A DNA stretch of 64,000 bases from Garcia nutans (lineage: Eukaryota; Streptophyta; Magnoliopsida; Malpighiales; Euphorbiaceae): contig CANTUV010000062.1 of the NCBI GenBank assembly GCA_947685225.1, forward strand, positions 15,582,501 through 15,646,500, written 5' to 3'. Below the pieces are notes generated by a model. It had not been told where the DNA came from and ran no database searches. It saw only the letters and a list, made by a program, of their open reading frames with translations. A program made the translations under genes and the position numbers. Below are positions 1 to 10,618 of the stretch, piece by piece. Positions within the stretch are counted from its first letter, which is position 1, and every line of letters starts with the position of its first letter.

Positions 1-187
1 GTGTATCTTATATACACATCAAATGTACCTTATGTATTTATTAAATATTAAGTATGTAATGTATTAATCCAACATATACAATTAATATACCATACGTTTA
101 TGTTATATATACTCTAGATATATATATTGAGTATATACAATTTATCTCTCCAAATACTTATTTAATTTCTCCAAAATCATGGATGTT
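1..187. other. AT-rich flank, no gene seen
   Basis: Low-complexity AT-rich sequence with many TATA-type words. It shows no similarity to the gag sequence that starts at about 188, so the old element to its right is truncated here and its 5' LTR, PBS and gag start are absent. Confidence 0.5.
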
Positions 188-2988
188 ACAAGAGCAGTGG
201 CTAGACATGATTCAGAGAGTGTTCATTCAATTATAGGCTAGTTCGGAAGAGAAGTATGATTATGCCAGATCTCTTTTACAGAGGGACACATATGATTGGT
301 GGAAGACGGTTCCACATGCTTTGGCTGATCCACCAGTCTTGACTTATGATGATTTCATATAGAAATTTGAACAAAAGTATACTTCGAGGGAGTATAAGAA
401 TGCAAAGAAGATGGAGTTTCTTAGTCTGAGACAGGATACCCGGACAGTGACAGAGTATGAGATTGAGTTTATCCGGTTGCGTCATTATGCTGGTGGGATC
501 ATTTCTGACGAGATTGACTGGAATAGGAGATTTGAGACGGAAATGAGACCCTCTATCAGGTGTATCATAGTAGGCTCTCAGTATCAATATTTTTCTCAGT
601 TGGTTGTAGCTGCTAGGAGTGTAGAGAGGGCGCAGAGTCTTGCAGCAGCTGTCAGGGTTAAGGAGACCAGACTAGGAGACCCTAGAGTGAGGCAGGGTCT
701 TCATCAGTGAAGAGAGGTTGAGAGGGATATTTTCAAAGGTTCAGTAGGAGCCAGGGATAGTTTGGCAGGTCAGTACAGCAGCAGAGAGAGAGACAGAGAC
801 CTGCAGTTTTAGTGGCTAGTGCATCAACCCTAGTGGCTCAGAGGCCTGCTCCACGTATTTGTGTTCATTGTGGTAAAGCACACGGAGGTGCCTGCTGGTG
901 GAGAGGTGTTTTGGAAGTGTGTTTTAGATGTGGGTCGTCAGACCATTTTATCAGAGATTGTCCAGAGGCACCAGAGGATAGATAGGCAGATACTACAGCT
1001 TCTCGACCCAGTGTCAGAGGGGGTCGTGGTGGCAGAGGTTTTAGTAGAGGTGGTCGACCCTAGACTAGTCAGAGAGGAGGTTCTATAGCCGGAGGCAGTA
1101 GACCAGATGAGGCAGGGCCATCACAGCGAGTTTATGTGATACAGAGGCAGTCAGATGCTTCAGCTGTTATTGCTAGTACTTTTAATTATTTGGTATTTCA
1201 GTTCTTGCATTATTAGACCCTAGGTTGACTCATTCTTACAACAATGCATCCATCTTGCCTATGAGTGATTTGCATTTTGAGTCCTTAGGATTTGATGTTT
1301 TGGTCATAAATCCTTTAGGGCGTAGTGTTATGGTGAGCAGGGTGCACCGAGATAGTCTAGTTACTGTTTAGGATGAGGAGTTTCTCGGTGACCTGATTGA
1401 GATGCCTTTCAGGGAGTATGATATGATTTTAGGCATGGATTGGTTATCCAAGCATGGGGCTATGGTAGACTGTAAGAAGAAATGTGTTACTTTTAGAACA
1501 CATGATGGTAGGGATGTGATGGTATCTAGTGAGCAGAGGTATTTTTTTATCCATGTTTCTTTCAGCTGTTTTAGCTGAGAGGATGATTAGGAAGGAATGT
1601 GAGACTTATCTTGCTCATGTTGTAGATACTAGAATAGTGGGGTTCCAGCTTGACAGTATACCTACAGTTGCCGAGTTTCCTGATATTTTTCCTGATGAGT
1701 TGACAGGGGTACCTCCTGAGAGAGAAGTGGAGTTTGGTATCGATTTGTTGCCTAATACCACTCCTATCTCTATTACCCCTTACCGGATGGCACCTGCTGA
1801 GTTCAGAGAGTTAAAGGTCTGGTTGCAGGAGTTGTTGGATAAAGGGTTCATCTGCCCTAGTGTGTCCCCATGGGGGGCGCCTGTGTTATTTGTGAAGAAG
1901 AAGGCTGGCGCCTTGAGATTGTGTATTGATTATAGGCAGTAGAATAAGGTGACCATCAAGAACAAGTATCCTTTGCCTCGGATAGATGATCTCTTTGATC
2001 AGTTGAAGGGAGCAGCATTATTCTCTAAGGTTGATCTGAGATCAGGGTACCATCAGTTGAGAGTCAGAGATGTGGATGTACCCAAGACACCTTTTCGCAT
2101 GAGGTATGGGTATTATGAGTTTTTGGTGATGCCCTTTGGATTAACAAATGCACCAGCAACTTTTATGGATTTGATGAACAAGGTGTTTAGACCATATTTA
2201 GATCTATTTATGGTGGACTTCATTGATGACATTTTGGTGCATTCGCATAATGAGGAGGATCATAATAGGCATTTGTGGATTGTATTGCGGACTCTAAGAG
2301 AGAAGCAGTTGTATGCTAAGCTATCTAAGTGGGAGTTCTAGCTCGATCAAGTAGCTTTTCTTGGTCATGTGGTTTCAGCAGAGGGTATTGAGTTGATCCG
2401 AGTAAGGTTGAGGCTATCTTGGATTGGAGTCCATCGAAAACTGTGACAGTGGTTAGAAGTTTTCTGGGATTGGTAGCTATTATCATTGGTTTATGAAGGG
2501 CTTTTCTATGATAGCTACACCACTCACTAGATTACTTCAGAAAGGAGTTAGATTTATGTGGACAGATCGGTGTCAAGTGAGTTTTGAGCAGTTGAGGGAG
2601 ATGTTGACTTAGGCTCCTATCCTTACCCTGCCTGTGGAAGGTAAACCATATGTGATATACATTAATGCTTTACATAGTGGTTTAGGTTGTGTTCTGATGC
2701 AGGAGGGTAGAGTCATTGCTTATGCCTCTCGACAGTTGAAGTCACATGAGCTAAATTACCCAACGCATGATTTATAATTAGCAGCCATAATTTTTGCCTT
2801 AAAGATTTGGCGGCATTACTTGTATGGGGGAAAAGTGTTTCATTTATATGGATCATAAGAGTTTAAAATACCTGGGTGTTCAGAGAGAGCTGAATCTTCA
2901 GTAGAGATGGTGGTTAGAGTTGATTAAAGACTACGACTGTTTGATTGATTATCATCCTGGTAAGGCAAATGTTGTTGCTGATGCCTTG
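188..2988 (+). pseudogene. Old Tekay-type gag-pol, left part (decayed)
   Basis: A degenerate copy of the same kind of polyprotein as the intact CDS at 5961-10610. It begins at about residue 98 of that protein and runs through gag, the CCHC finger region, protease, reverse transcriptase (an FIDD box is still readable near 2220) and RNase H. Reading is broken by many stops and frameshifts. Examples are TAG at 1940-1942 where the intact copy has TTG, TAG at 2339-2341 where it has TGG, and a frameshift near 2390-2400. The copy is cut at 2988 by insertion of the young element and resumes at 13457. It cannot make a working protein. Assignment rests on direct comparison with the intact copy in this window. 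Confidence 0.9.
2984..2988. repeat. Left target-site duplication, CCTTG
   Basis: CCTTG lies immediately before the TGTAATATCC start of the 5' LTR and is repeated at 13457-13461 right after the 3' LTR. In the intact CDS the same stretch reads through as GATGCCTTGAGTCGG, so this is the host-element sequence duplicated on insertion. Confidence 0.95.
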
Positions 2989-4732
2989 TGTAATATCCTC
3001 ATTTATGCCCTAGAAGTTTTGAGTATGTTGTTGTTATTGTGGTTGTTGATATATATATTGGGAAGTGAATGTTTGTGCATATATGTGTTAAATTGTAAGA
3101 GAAAAGAAATGGGAAGAGAATGTATATGTATATGTGTTTTGGAGAAGAAATTTAGGGTTTAGAGACAAATGTATATGTTGTTTATATGATGATATAATTA
3201 ACATATACATTGGTCAAATGAAGAGTCAAGGTGATGGTTAAGTGGAAGAAGATATTTTTGGTTGTTAATGAAATTACTATAAAGGGCTTATATGAGACAA
3301 AGAGTTAGTTATATGGTTAAGGGTGTTTTGGTAATTTTCCTTGTAAGATGCATGGTGGAGATTAAAAGAAGAAAAGGTGTTTGACTTGTGCATTTTCTTC
3401 TTTCTTTCTTGAAGTGGCCGGATTCTCCATAGACAAAGAGAGAAAGAGAGGTGATCTTGAGGTTTGAAGCATTTTGAAGAAAGAAACAAGGGTTTTGGTT
3501 AAAGATTTGTGGATTTCTTCATTTGAGGTAAGATCTTTTCTCTAATTTCTTCAATTCTTTTGAAGTGGTATGATTAAGTTGCTTATGGTATGATTGTAAG
3601 TATTGATTTTGCTTGATAGATGAGAAGTTGGGTTGGTGTTGGTGATGGAAGAGTAAGATTGGTGTTTAGTGAAATTGTTTCTGTTTTAGGATTAGTAAAG
3701 GCTGTGACTTGTATGATTTTTAATTAATTTTAGAAAAATGTTCTTGAAGTGAATTTTTGATATGTTGTGCCTCTATGAGTCTAGAATGACTGAAAAATAT
3801 GTTGATTCGATTTTGGAATGGTTATGAGTTTAGAAAAATTATTTTCATTAGACCTGTTCCAGCAGGTACCTTAACTGGGACAGCTATATTTCGGGATTTT
3901 TAATAAAATGTAGAAAAATCATATTCAATTGAATTTTGGATATGTTGTTTCTTAGTGAGTCTAGTATTTGATAAAAATAATTTGGAACCACGTTGATTGA
4001 ATTTGATTTATGGAATTCACAAAGTTCAGAACTGCTGCCAGGATGCAGGGCAATTGGGGCAGTCTGGTTAGGTGAACTATTTGACCAAGATTTTGTGTTC
4101 AGTTTGATCTGAAATTTTAAAGGGATGATTTTAAGATATAAAACTAAATTCTGTAAAAATTTTAGAATTTTTAGTCAAGTAGATTATTTTATACAATTTT
4201 TCAAAATAAGGATAAAATGGAGTTTAAAACCAGAATGTACTATTTATGGTTAGGGTTTTAATTCTTTGTTCTTCTTGCATTGCTTTGGTTCTCCAAAGGT
4301 AGGTTGGTCCTTAAACCTAACCCTAAACACTTTAAACACACTTGAATCAATGAATGTTATAATCAATTGTTCTTTGCCCTAATTGCATTGTTGAGATTGA
4401 ACAATGTTATGTTGTGCATTGTGAATGGTAATGTGTTTCATGAGTAATGTGGAATGAAATGTTGATATTTATGAATGATGCTATGTGAGATATAATGTGA
4501 TCATGGATGAGATATATATATATATATATATATATACTTGAATAATGAGATGTTATATTATGAAATGAAATGTGAAGCCATTGTTATTGGCTAAGATGAT
4601 GTAATTGAAAGAAAGAAGGCATGTTTGCCTAAATGTGATGAGAATTGAGAATGGAAATGAATTGTTTGTTTAATATGTTATTCAGTTTCAGAGTTCTGGA
4701 TTTGGGTGGCATGCCTAAGAAATGATGAAAGG

Positions 4733-4915
4733 TAACAGTCTTGCCGGGTTGAGGACCTCCTCATAGGTGTTGAGTTGATGGTCCAAGAGACTGGGTCTGT
4801 TACACTATGAGATACATGATTTGTAACAGTCTTGCCGGGTTGAGGATCTCCTCATATGTATTGAGTTGATGATCCAAGAGACTGGGTCTGTTACACTATC
4901 CATGGATAGAGATAC
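4733..4915 (+). repeat. Tandem duplication inside LTR U3 (91-bp period)
   Basis: Two copies of a unit that starts TAACAGTCTTGCCGGG and ends GGGTCTGTTACACTAT. Each unit is bounded by the inverted words GTAACAG and CTGTTAC. The two copies differ at a few positions. The same pair recurs in the 3' LTR from about 12396. Confidence 0.85.
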
Positions 4916-5237
4916 ATGTATATACATTGCCTACGGGCGTGATTATTGTGACTATGAACCAAAGCAGTAACTCTGAACTCTGAATATCGTATTAAATACT
5001 TGTTGGGCCCATAGGTGTCAGGGTTATATGAATGTCCTAAATAATGTTATGAGTTAATGAAATGAGATGTTGGTTATTGAGTATGATTGATTAATGTTGA
5101 ATGTGGTATGCTCATATGACTATGATTTGTGAAATGCATAATTATGTGGTTAACTTTATATTTATGATATTGATCTTATCAATAACATATGTGGCATTGC
5201 ATTACATTAAAGCATACCATTAGCATGTTTTATCTTA

Positions 5238-5275
5238 CTAAGCCGTTGGCTTAGCGCGAATGTGATTCTTCGCGC
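5238..5275 (+). promoter_or_regulatory. Pair of abutting hairpins in U3
   Basis: CTAAGCC (5238-5244) pairs with GGCTTAG (5248-5254) across a 3-nt loop. GCGCGAA (5254-5260) pairs with TTCGCGC (5269-5275) across 8 nt. They lie about 100 bp upstream of the putative TATA box. The related old LTR keeps GGCTTAG and GCGCAGGTGACA near 17335-17360 but has lost most of the pairing. A regulatory role is inference. Confidence 0.4.
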
Positions 5276-5377
5276 AGGTGACAAGGAAGAACCAGAGAGT
5301 TCCTCTAGGCCGAGTCGAGCCTAGATTTTGAAGATTGAATAGTGGGCTTTAAGATCGAAGACTGACTGCCAAACATG

Positions 5378-5384
5378 TATAAAT
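5378..5384 (+). promoter_or_regulatory. Probable TATA box of the Tekay LTR
   Basis: TATAAAT within CATGTATAAATTTTATG. The same word with flanks is kept in the 3' LTR (13041-13047) and in the diverged old LTR (17469-17475), where most neighbouring sequence has changed. An AATAAA about 100 bp downstream fits a compact R region. Position is inferred; no transcript data. Confidence 0.55.
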
Positions 5385-5483
5385 TTTATGTGTTGTAAAA
5401 CTTGAGTTTTGATGTATATGAATTTGTAAATATTGTTACTTTCCGTTGCATAGTGAACAAAGATTTTATCTGCTGTATTTCAT

Positions 5484-5489
5484 AATAAA
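5484..5489 (+). terminator. Candidate LTR polyadenylation signal
   Basis: AATAAA in CATAATAAACC, about 100 bp downstream of the TATA box. The equivalent in the 3' LTR is at about 13147-13152, which would be the one used to end the element transcript. Confidence 0.4.
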
Positions 5490-5798
5490 CCTTTACTTTA
5501 TTTTGTACTAGAAGTGTAAATCCTTTTTGCAGGTTGTAGTTGAGGTTATAAGGGGGATTTATTGGAAGTGTATTGAGAATGATTTTGTTTGCATTGGTTT
5601 GTGTAAAAATGTTTTCAAAAATTAGAAAAAAACCAGTTTTGTCGACACTTGGGATTGAATTTTTAGGCAAAACTATGGCAAAATTTCTATAAAAATCGGA
5701 ACAAAAATTTGACTAAGTAAAAGTGGTAGCAACATTAGGATAGGGTGGCGCCTCTACTCAGCTTACACACGTAGGTCGGGAAGGGGTGTTACAATTTT

Positions 5799-5810
5799 TG
5801 GTATCAGAGC
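5799..5810 (+). other. Primer-binding site for initiator tRNA-Met
   Basis: TGGTATCAGAGC, complementary to the 3' end of plant initiator tRNA-Met, begins five bases after the 5' LTR end. It primes minus-strand DNA synthesis and fixes the element's orientation. Confidence 0.93.
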
Positions 5811-5960
5811 CTAGGTTTGAGATTCTCAACCTAGATCAATTGTAAGAAAAAGAATATTTTGATTTTTAAAGTGGGTTTTTGAGTAAAATACATGTTTTGG
5901 TATGGCAGTCTTTGATCTTTAATGAGGAATATTCTGCTGTGTTTGCAGATATAGGTAGAG

Positions 5961-8900
5961 ATGGCATCTCATTCGCGACAATCTGTTGAGGGTAGTGCCG
6001 AGAGTATTGCTCCTGCTGAGGGAGCTAGGGTTGATAGTGTTGAGGAGGCACCTGCTTCGGTGTCGGGTAGACCAGCTGGGGAGGAGGTTCCGCCAGCCTG
6101 GTTTAGGCCTATGTTGGAAGCTATGAGACAAGCACCTGTGCAACCACAGCCACCGCCACCACCCCCTCAGCCTTCAGTACCAGTAAGGCACTATGATAAG
6201 CTAAGGAAATATGGAGCAGAGGATTTCTTTGGTACAGTTGATCCGGCTGTAGCAGAACAGTGGCTTGATAGAGTTCAGAGGGTATTTGTGCAGTTGCAAG
6301 CCACTTCAGAGGAGAAGTTTGACTATGCAAGATCTTTGCTACAGAAGGATGCCTACGACTGGTGGAAGACAGTGCCCCATTCTATGGATGATCCACCAAC
6401 CTTGTCTTATGCGGATTTTCTGAGAGAATTTGAGTTGAAGTATACTCCTAGGGAGTATAAAGATGGGAAGAAAAGAGAGTTTCTAGATTTGAAGCAAGAT
6501 CATCGGACCGTAACTGAGTATGAAGTTGAGTTTATTCGACTGAGTCAGTATGCTGGGGGTATCATTACTGATGAGATTGATAGATGTCGGCGATTTGAGG
6601 AGGGATTGAGGCCCTCGATCATGTGCTTAGTGGCTGGATCCAGATATCAGGATTTCTCACAGCTTGTGGCAGCAGCTCGAAGTGTAGAGCGAGCTCAAGT
6701 TATTGCAGCTGCTTCAGAGGAAGAGGTTAGGGTTAGAAGGCCCCAGTTCGAGGCAGGGTCTTCTTCTGCGAAGAGGGGTAGAGGAAGTTTTGTTCCTCGG
6801 AGTAGTAGGAGCCAGAGACCAGTGGGTAGGTCAGTGCAGTTCCAGAGGCAGAGATTTAGACCTGCAGCTTCAGTAGCGAGTGCTCCTACTCCTGGAGTTC
6901 AGAGATCCACCTTACCTGTGTGTAACCAGTGTGGTGGAAGACATGGGGGCGTTTGTTGGAGGCATAGTAGATCAGGGGTATGCTTCAGGTGTGGATCACC
7001 TGACCACTTTGTGAGAGACTGTCCTGAGAGGCAGGATCAGATGCCAGTTGATTCTGCTGCTTCTCGAGCTAGTGTGAGGGGAGGCAGAGGAGGCAGAGGT
7101 GCCAGCCGGGGAGGTAGACCAGGATTCAGTTCTAGAAGAGGTGCTACATCCAGGGAGGGTAGACCAGAGGAGGTTGGATCTTCCCAGAGGATGTATGTTA
7201 TGCAGAGACAGCCAGATACATCGGCAGTCATAGCTGGTACTTTTTCTTTATTTAATACTCCAGTACTTGCTTTGATTGATCCGGGTTCCACACATTCATA
7301 TATTAGTGCATCTGTTTTGCCTGTATCTGATTTGCATGCTGAGTCCCTAGGATTTGATGTGTTGGTAACAAATCCGTTAGGGCATAGTGTGGTTGTGAGT
7401 AAGGTGCATAGAGATAGTGCAGTAGTGGTGCAGGGTGAGGAGTTCCTTGGGGATTTGATTGAGATGCCATTTAAGGAATATGACGTGATCTTAGGTATGG
7501 ATTGGCTATCTCGACATGAAGCTGTGGTGGATTGTAAAAAGAAAATTGTTTCTTTGAGAACGGGTGATGGTAGAGAGGTGATAGTATCTAATGAGCAGGA
7601 ACAGCTAGCCTCCTTATTTGTTTCAGCTGTTGCAGCCAGGAGGTTGATTAGAAAGGGGTGTGAAGCCTATCTTGCTCATGTGGTGGATACTAGAGTGAAG
7701 GGTTCCCCTATTGATAGCATTGCCACAGTTGCTGAGTTCCCGGATGTGTTTCCAGAGGAGTTGCCAGGGTTGCCTCCTGAGAGAGAGGTGGAGTTCGGTA
7801 TTGAATTGTTGCCTGGTACCACTCCTATCTCTATTACTCCTTATAGAATGGCACCAGCAGAATTGAGGGAGTTGAAAGTGCAATTACAGGAGTTGTTGGA
7901 CAAAGGATTCATTCGCCCCAGTGTTTCTCCTTGGGGAGCTCCTGTGCTATTTGTGAAGAAGAAAGATGGTACTATGAGGTTGTGTATCGATTATAGGCAA
8001 TTGAACAAGGTGACTATTAAAAATAAATATCCTTTGCCTAGAATCGATGATCTCTTTGATCAGTTGAAGGGAGCGTCAGTGTTCTCCAAAATTGATTTGA
8101 GATCTGGGTACCATCAGCTGAGGGTAAGAAGTGAAGATGTTCCTAAGACTGCTTTTCGGACCAGGTATGGGCATTATGAGTTTTTAGTTATGCCTTTTGG
8201 TCTAACGAATGCACCTGCAGCTTTTATGGATTTGATGAATAGGGTGTTTAGGCCCTATTTGGATCAGTTTGTAGTGGTCTTCATTGATGATATACTGGTG
8301 TATTCGCGGAATGAAGAGGAGCATGATATGCATCTGCGGATTGTGTTGCAGATTTTGAGAGAGAATCAGTTATTTGCCAAATTGTCGAAGTGTGAGTTCT
8401 GGTTGGATCAAGTTGCTTTTCTCGGACATATTGTTTCTGCAGAAGGCATCAGAGTTGATCCGAGCAAAGTTGAAGCCATTTTAAATTGGAGTCCACCCAA
8501 GTCTGTGACAGAGATTAGAAGTTTTCTGGGTTTGGCAGGCTATTACCGACGGTTTGTGAAAGGGTTTTCTTTGATAGCTACTCCACTCACCAGATTACTT
8601 CGAAAGGGAGTGAGATTTGTGTGGACAGATCAGTGTCAGGCTAGTTTTGAGCAGTTGAGAGAGTTGTTGACTCAAGCGCCTGTTCTTACTTTACCTGTTG
8701 AAGGCAAACCATATGTGATCTACAGTGATGCTTCACATAGAGGTTTGGGGTGTGTATTGATGCAGGAAGGGAAAGTTATAGCTTATGCATCTCGACAGTT
8801 GAAACCGCATGAGCTTAACTATCCGACCCATGATTTAGAATTGGCTGCCATTGTGTTTGCATTAAAGATTTGGCGCCACTATCTGTTTGGGGAGAAATGT

Positions 8901-10610
8901 TTCATCTACACTGATCACAAGAGTTTGAAGTATTTGGGTGTCCAGAAAGAACTCAATCTTCGTCAAAGGAGATGGTTAGAATTGATTAAAGACTACGACT
9001 GCTTGATTGACTATCATCCAGGTAAAGCAAATGTTGTTGCTGATGCCTTGAGTCGGAAGTCTTTAGCTGGTTTAACTGTTTACTCGCTCTCGTTGCTTGT
9101 TGAGTTGAGAGCATTGCATGCCAGTTTTGTACCTTGTGTTGATGGTGCATTATTGGCACAGTTGCAATTAAAGCCGATTTTGTTAGATCAGATCAAAGAA
9201 GCTCAGTTGGCCGATAAGAAGATTCAGAAGATTTTTTCAGATTGCAAGAATGGGAAGACTAGAGATTTTGTTGTGAAAGATGATGGGAGTCTCTGGTTTA
9301 AGAACCGATTGTGTGTACCCGATGATGCTGATTTGAAAAGAGTCATTTTAGAAGAAGCTCATCAGTCAATGTTTGCTATGCATCCGGGTAATACGAAGAT
9401 GTATCATGATTTGAGACAGCATTATTGGTGGATTGGTTTGAAGAGAGACATTGCTGAGTTTGTATCGAAATGTCTCACTTGTCAGAAGGTTAAAGCAGAG
9501 CATCAAGTTCCAACCGGGTTGCTTCAACCATTGTCAGTGCCAGAATGGAAGTGGGAAAGAGTGACAATGGATTTTGTGTCTGGTTTGCCATTGACACAAA
9601 AGAAGCATGATGCTATATGGGTGATTGTGGATAGATTGACTAAGACAGCTCATTTCCTTCCGGTTCGAATGGATTACTCTTTGGAGAGATTGGCTGAGCT
9701 GTATATCCATGAGATTGTGAAACTGCATGGTGTTCCAACTTCTTTAGTGTCTGATCGAGATCCCAGGTTTACTTCCAGATTTTGGAAGAGTTTGCATAGT
9801 GCTTTAGGTTCTCGACTGCACTTCAGCACTGCTTTTCATCCACAGACGGATGGACAGTCAGAGAGGGTGATACAGATTATTGAGGACATGTTGAGAAGCT
9901 GTGTTATCGATTTCTCTGGAAGTTGGGATAGGTTTTTACCTCTTGTGGAGTTTGCTTACAACAACAGTCACCAATCCAGCATTGGTATGGCACCGTTTGA
10001 AGCATTGTATGGCAGACGGTGTAGGACACCTCTTTGTTGGAATGAGCTTGGAGATAATAAGTTGGTTGGTCCTGATTTGATTCAAGAAACTGAAGATAAA
10101 GTAAAGTTGATTCGAGGCAGGTTAAAAGCAGCTTCAGACAGACAGAAGTCTTATGCAGATCTAAAAAGGAGAGATATAGAGTTTGATGTTGGAGATAAGG
10201 TATTTCTGAAAGTGTCTCCTTGGAAGAAAATTTTGAGGTTCGGTCGGAAAGGAAAATTGAGTCCTCGTTTCATTGGGCCGTATGAAGTGTTAGAAAGAGT
10301 TGGGCCAGTGGCGTATCGACTTGCTTTGCCACCTGAGTTGGATCGTATTCATAATGTATTCCATGTTTCTATGTTGAGGAGATATAGGTCGGATCCATCT
10401 CATGTGTTGCCATTTGAGTCTATTGAAGTGAGCCCAGATTTGACATTTGAAGAGGAACCAGTTGCTATATTGGCACGAGAAGTGAAAGAGTTAAGGAACA
10501 AGAGAGTGCCATTGGTGAAGATTCTTTGGAAGAATCATGCAAAAGAAGAAGCGACTTGGGAAAGTGAGCATACCATGCGAGAGCAGTATCCGCAATTGTT
10601 TCAGCTTTGA
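5961..10610 (+). CDS. gag-pol: Tekay-type gag-pol polyprotein with chromodomain-like tail
   Basis: A single uninterrupted reading frame of 1549 codons. Gag occupies about residues 60-260, with a proline run near 60. Two Cys/His clusters follow: C321-x2-C324-x3-H328-x3-C332, and a classic knuckle C341-x2-C344-x4-H349-x4-C354, which bind RNA. The protease active site is D440-P-G-S. RT spans about 590-800 with FIDD (D776, D777). RNase H has D923, E960 and D985. Integrase has the zinc site H1134, H1141, C1171, C1174, the triad D1204, D1265, E1301 (35-residue spacing), a GPY motif at 1439-1441, and a chromodomain-like tail after about 1490 that in chromoviruses steers integration to heterochromatin. 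The first ATG of the frame, in context GAGATGG, lies 150 bp after the PBS. Gag and pol are not separated by a frameshift or stop, as is usual in this clade. The protein is probably active. Confidence 0.95.
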   Translation: MASHSRQSVEGSAESIAPAEGARVDSVEEAPASVSGRPAGEEVPPAWFRPMLEAMRQAPVQPQPPPPPPQPSVPVRHYDKLRKYGAEDFFGTVDPAVAEQWLDRVQRVFVQLQATSEEKFDYARSLLQKDAYDWWKTVPHSMDDPPTLSYADFLREFELKYTPREYKDGKKREFLDLKQDHRTVTEYEVEFIRLSQYAGGIITDEIDRCRRFEEGLRPSIMCLVAGSRYQDFSQLVAAARSVERAQVIAAASEEEVRVRRPQFEAGSSSAKRGRGSFVPRSSRSQRPVGRSVQFQRQRFRPAASVASAPTPGVQRSTLPVCNQCGGRHGGVCWRHSRSGVCFRCGSPDHFVRDCPERQDQMPVDSAASRASVRGGRGGRGASRGGRPGFSSRRGATSREGRPEEVGSSQRMYVMQRQPDTSAVIAGTFSLFNTPVLALIDPGSTHSYISASVLPVSDLHAESLGFDVLVTNPLGHSVVVSKVHRDSAVVVQGEEFLGDLIEMPFKEYDVILGMDWLSRHEAVVDCKKKIVSLRTGDGREVIVSNEQEQLASLFVSAVAARRLIRKGCEAYLAHVVDTRVKGSPIDSIATVAEFPDVFPEELPGLPPEREVEFGIELLPGTTPISITPYRMAPAELRELKVQLQELLDKGFIRPSVSPWGAPVLFVKKKDGTMRLCIDYRQLNKVTIKNKYPLPRIDDLFDQLKGASVFSKIDLRSGYHQLRVRSEDVPKTAFRTRYGHYEFLVMPFGLTNAPAAFMDLMNRVFRPYLDQFVVVFIDDILVYSRNEEEHDMHLRIVLQILRENQLFAKLSKCEFWLDQVAFLGHIVSAEGIRVDPSKVEAILNWSPPKSVTEIRSFLGLAGYYRRFVKGFSLIATPLTRLLRKGVRFVWTDQCQASFEQLRELLTQAPVLTLPVEGKPYVIYSDASHRGLGCVLMQEGKVIAYASRQLKPHELNYPTHDLELAAIVFALKIWRHYLFGEKCFIYTDHKSLKYLGVQKELNLRQRRWLELIKDYDCLIDYHPGKANVVADALSRKSLAGLTVYSLSLLVELRALHASFVPCVDGALLAQLQLKPILLDQIKEAQLADKKIQKIFSDCKNGKTRDFVVKDDGSLWFKNRLCVPDDADLKRVILEEAHQSMFAMHPGNTKMYHDLRQHYWWIGLKRDIAEFVSKCLTCQKVKAEHQVPTGLLQPLSVPEWKWERVTMDFVSGLPLTQKKHDAIWVIVDRLTKTAHFLPVRMDYSLERLAELYIHEIVKLHGVPTSLVSDRDPRFTSRFWKSLHSALGSRLHFSTAFHPQTDGQSERVIQIIEDMLRSCVIDFSGSWDRFLPLVEFAYNNSHQSSIGMAPFEALYGRRCRTPLCWNELGDNKLVGPDLIQETEDKVKLIRGRLKAASDRQKSYADLKRRDIEFDVGDKVFLKVSPWKKILRFGRKGKLSPRFIGPYEVLERVGPVAYRLALPPELDRIHNVFHVSMLRRYRSDPSHVLPFESIEVSPDLTFEEEPVAILAREVKELRNKRVPLVKILWKNHAKEEATWESEHTMREQYPQLFQL

Positions 10611-10618
10611 TATCAGGT

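Larger units (their letters stand above)
2989..5793 (+). repeat. 5' LTR of the intact Tekay-type element
   Basis: 2805 bp, from TGTAATATCC to GGTGTTACA. It holds a TA run (4512-4536, 25 nt against 19 nt in the 3' LTR), a 91-bp tandem duplication (about 4733-4915), a pair of small hairpins (5238-5275), a TATA box (5378-5384) and an AATAAA signal (5484-5489). Together these suggest U3 to about 5405, a short R of about 100 bp, and U5 to 5793. Short ORFs inside it are repeated identically in the 3' LTR and look like chance frames. Confidence 0.95.

Noticed and set aside
3271..3300. CTATAAAGG at about 3279 as the LTR promoter
   Set aside because: It would give an R region of more than 2 kb. The TATAAAT at 5378 is conserved in the diverged old LTR and sits about 100 bp before AATAAA.
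3277..3489. Small ORFs inside both Tekay LTRs (3277-3489, 5386-5670 and their copies)
   Set aside because: Identical because the LTRs are identical; no recognisable domain, antisense to the element, and not kept in the old LTR.
5926..5960. Splice-acceptor-like CTGTGTTTGCAG just before the gag-pol ATG, and GAGGTAAG in the LTR as possible donor
   Set aside because: The donor lies upstream of the best-supported TATA box, so it would not be in the transcript; no other evidence of a leader intron.
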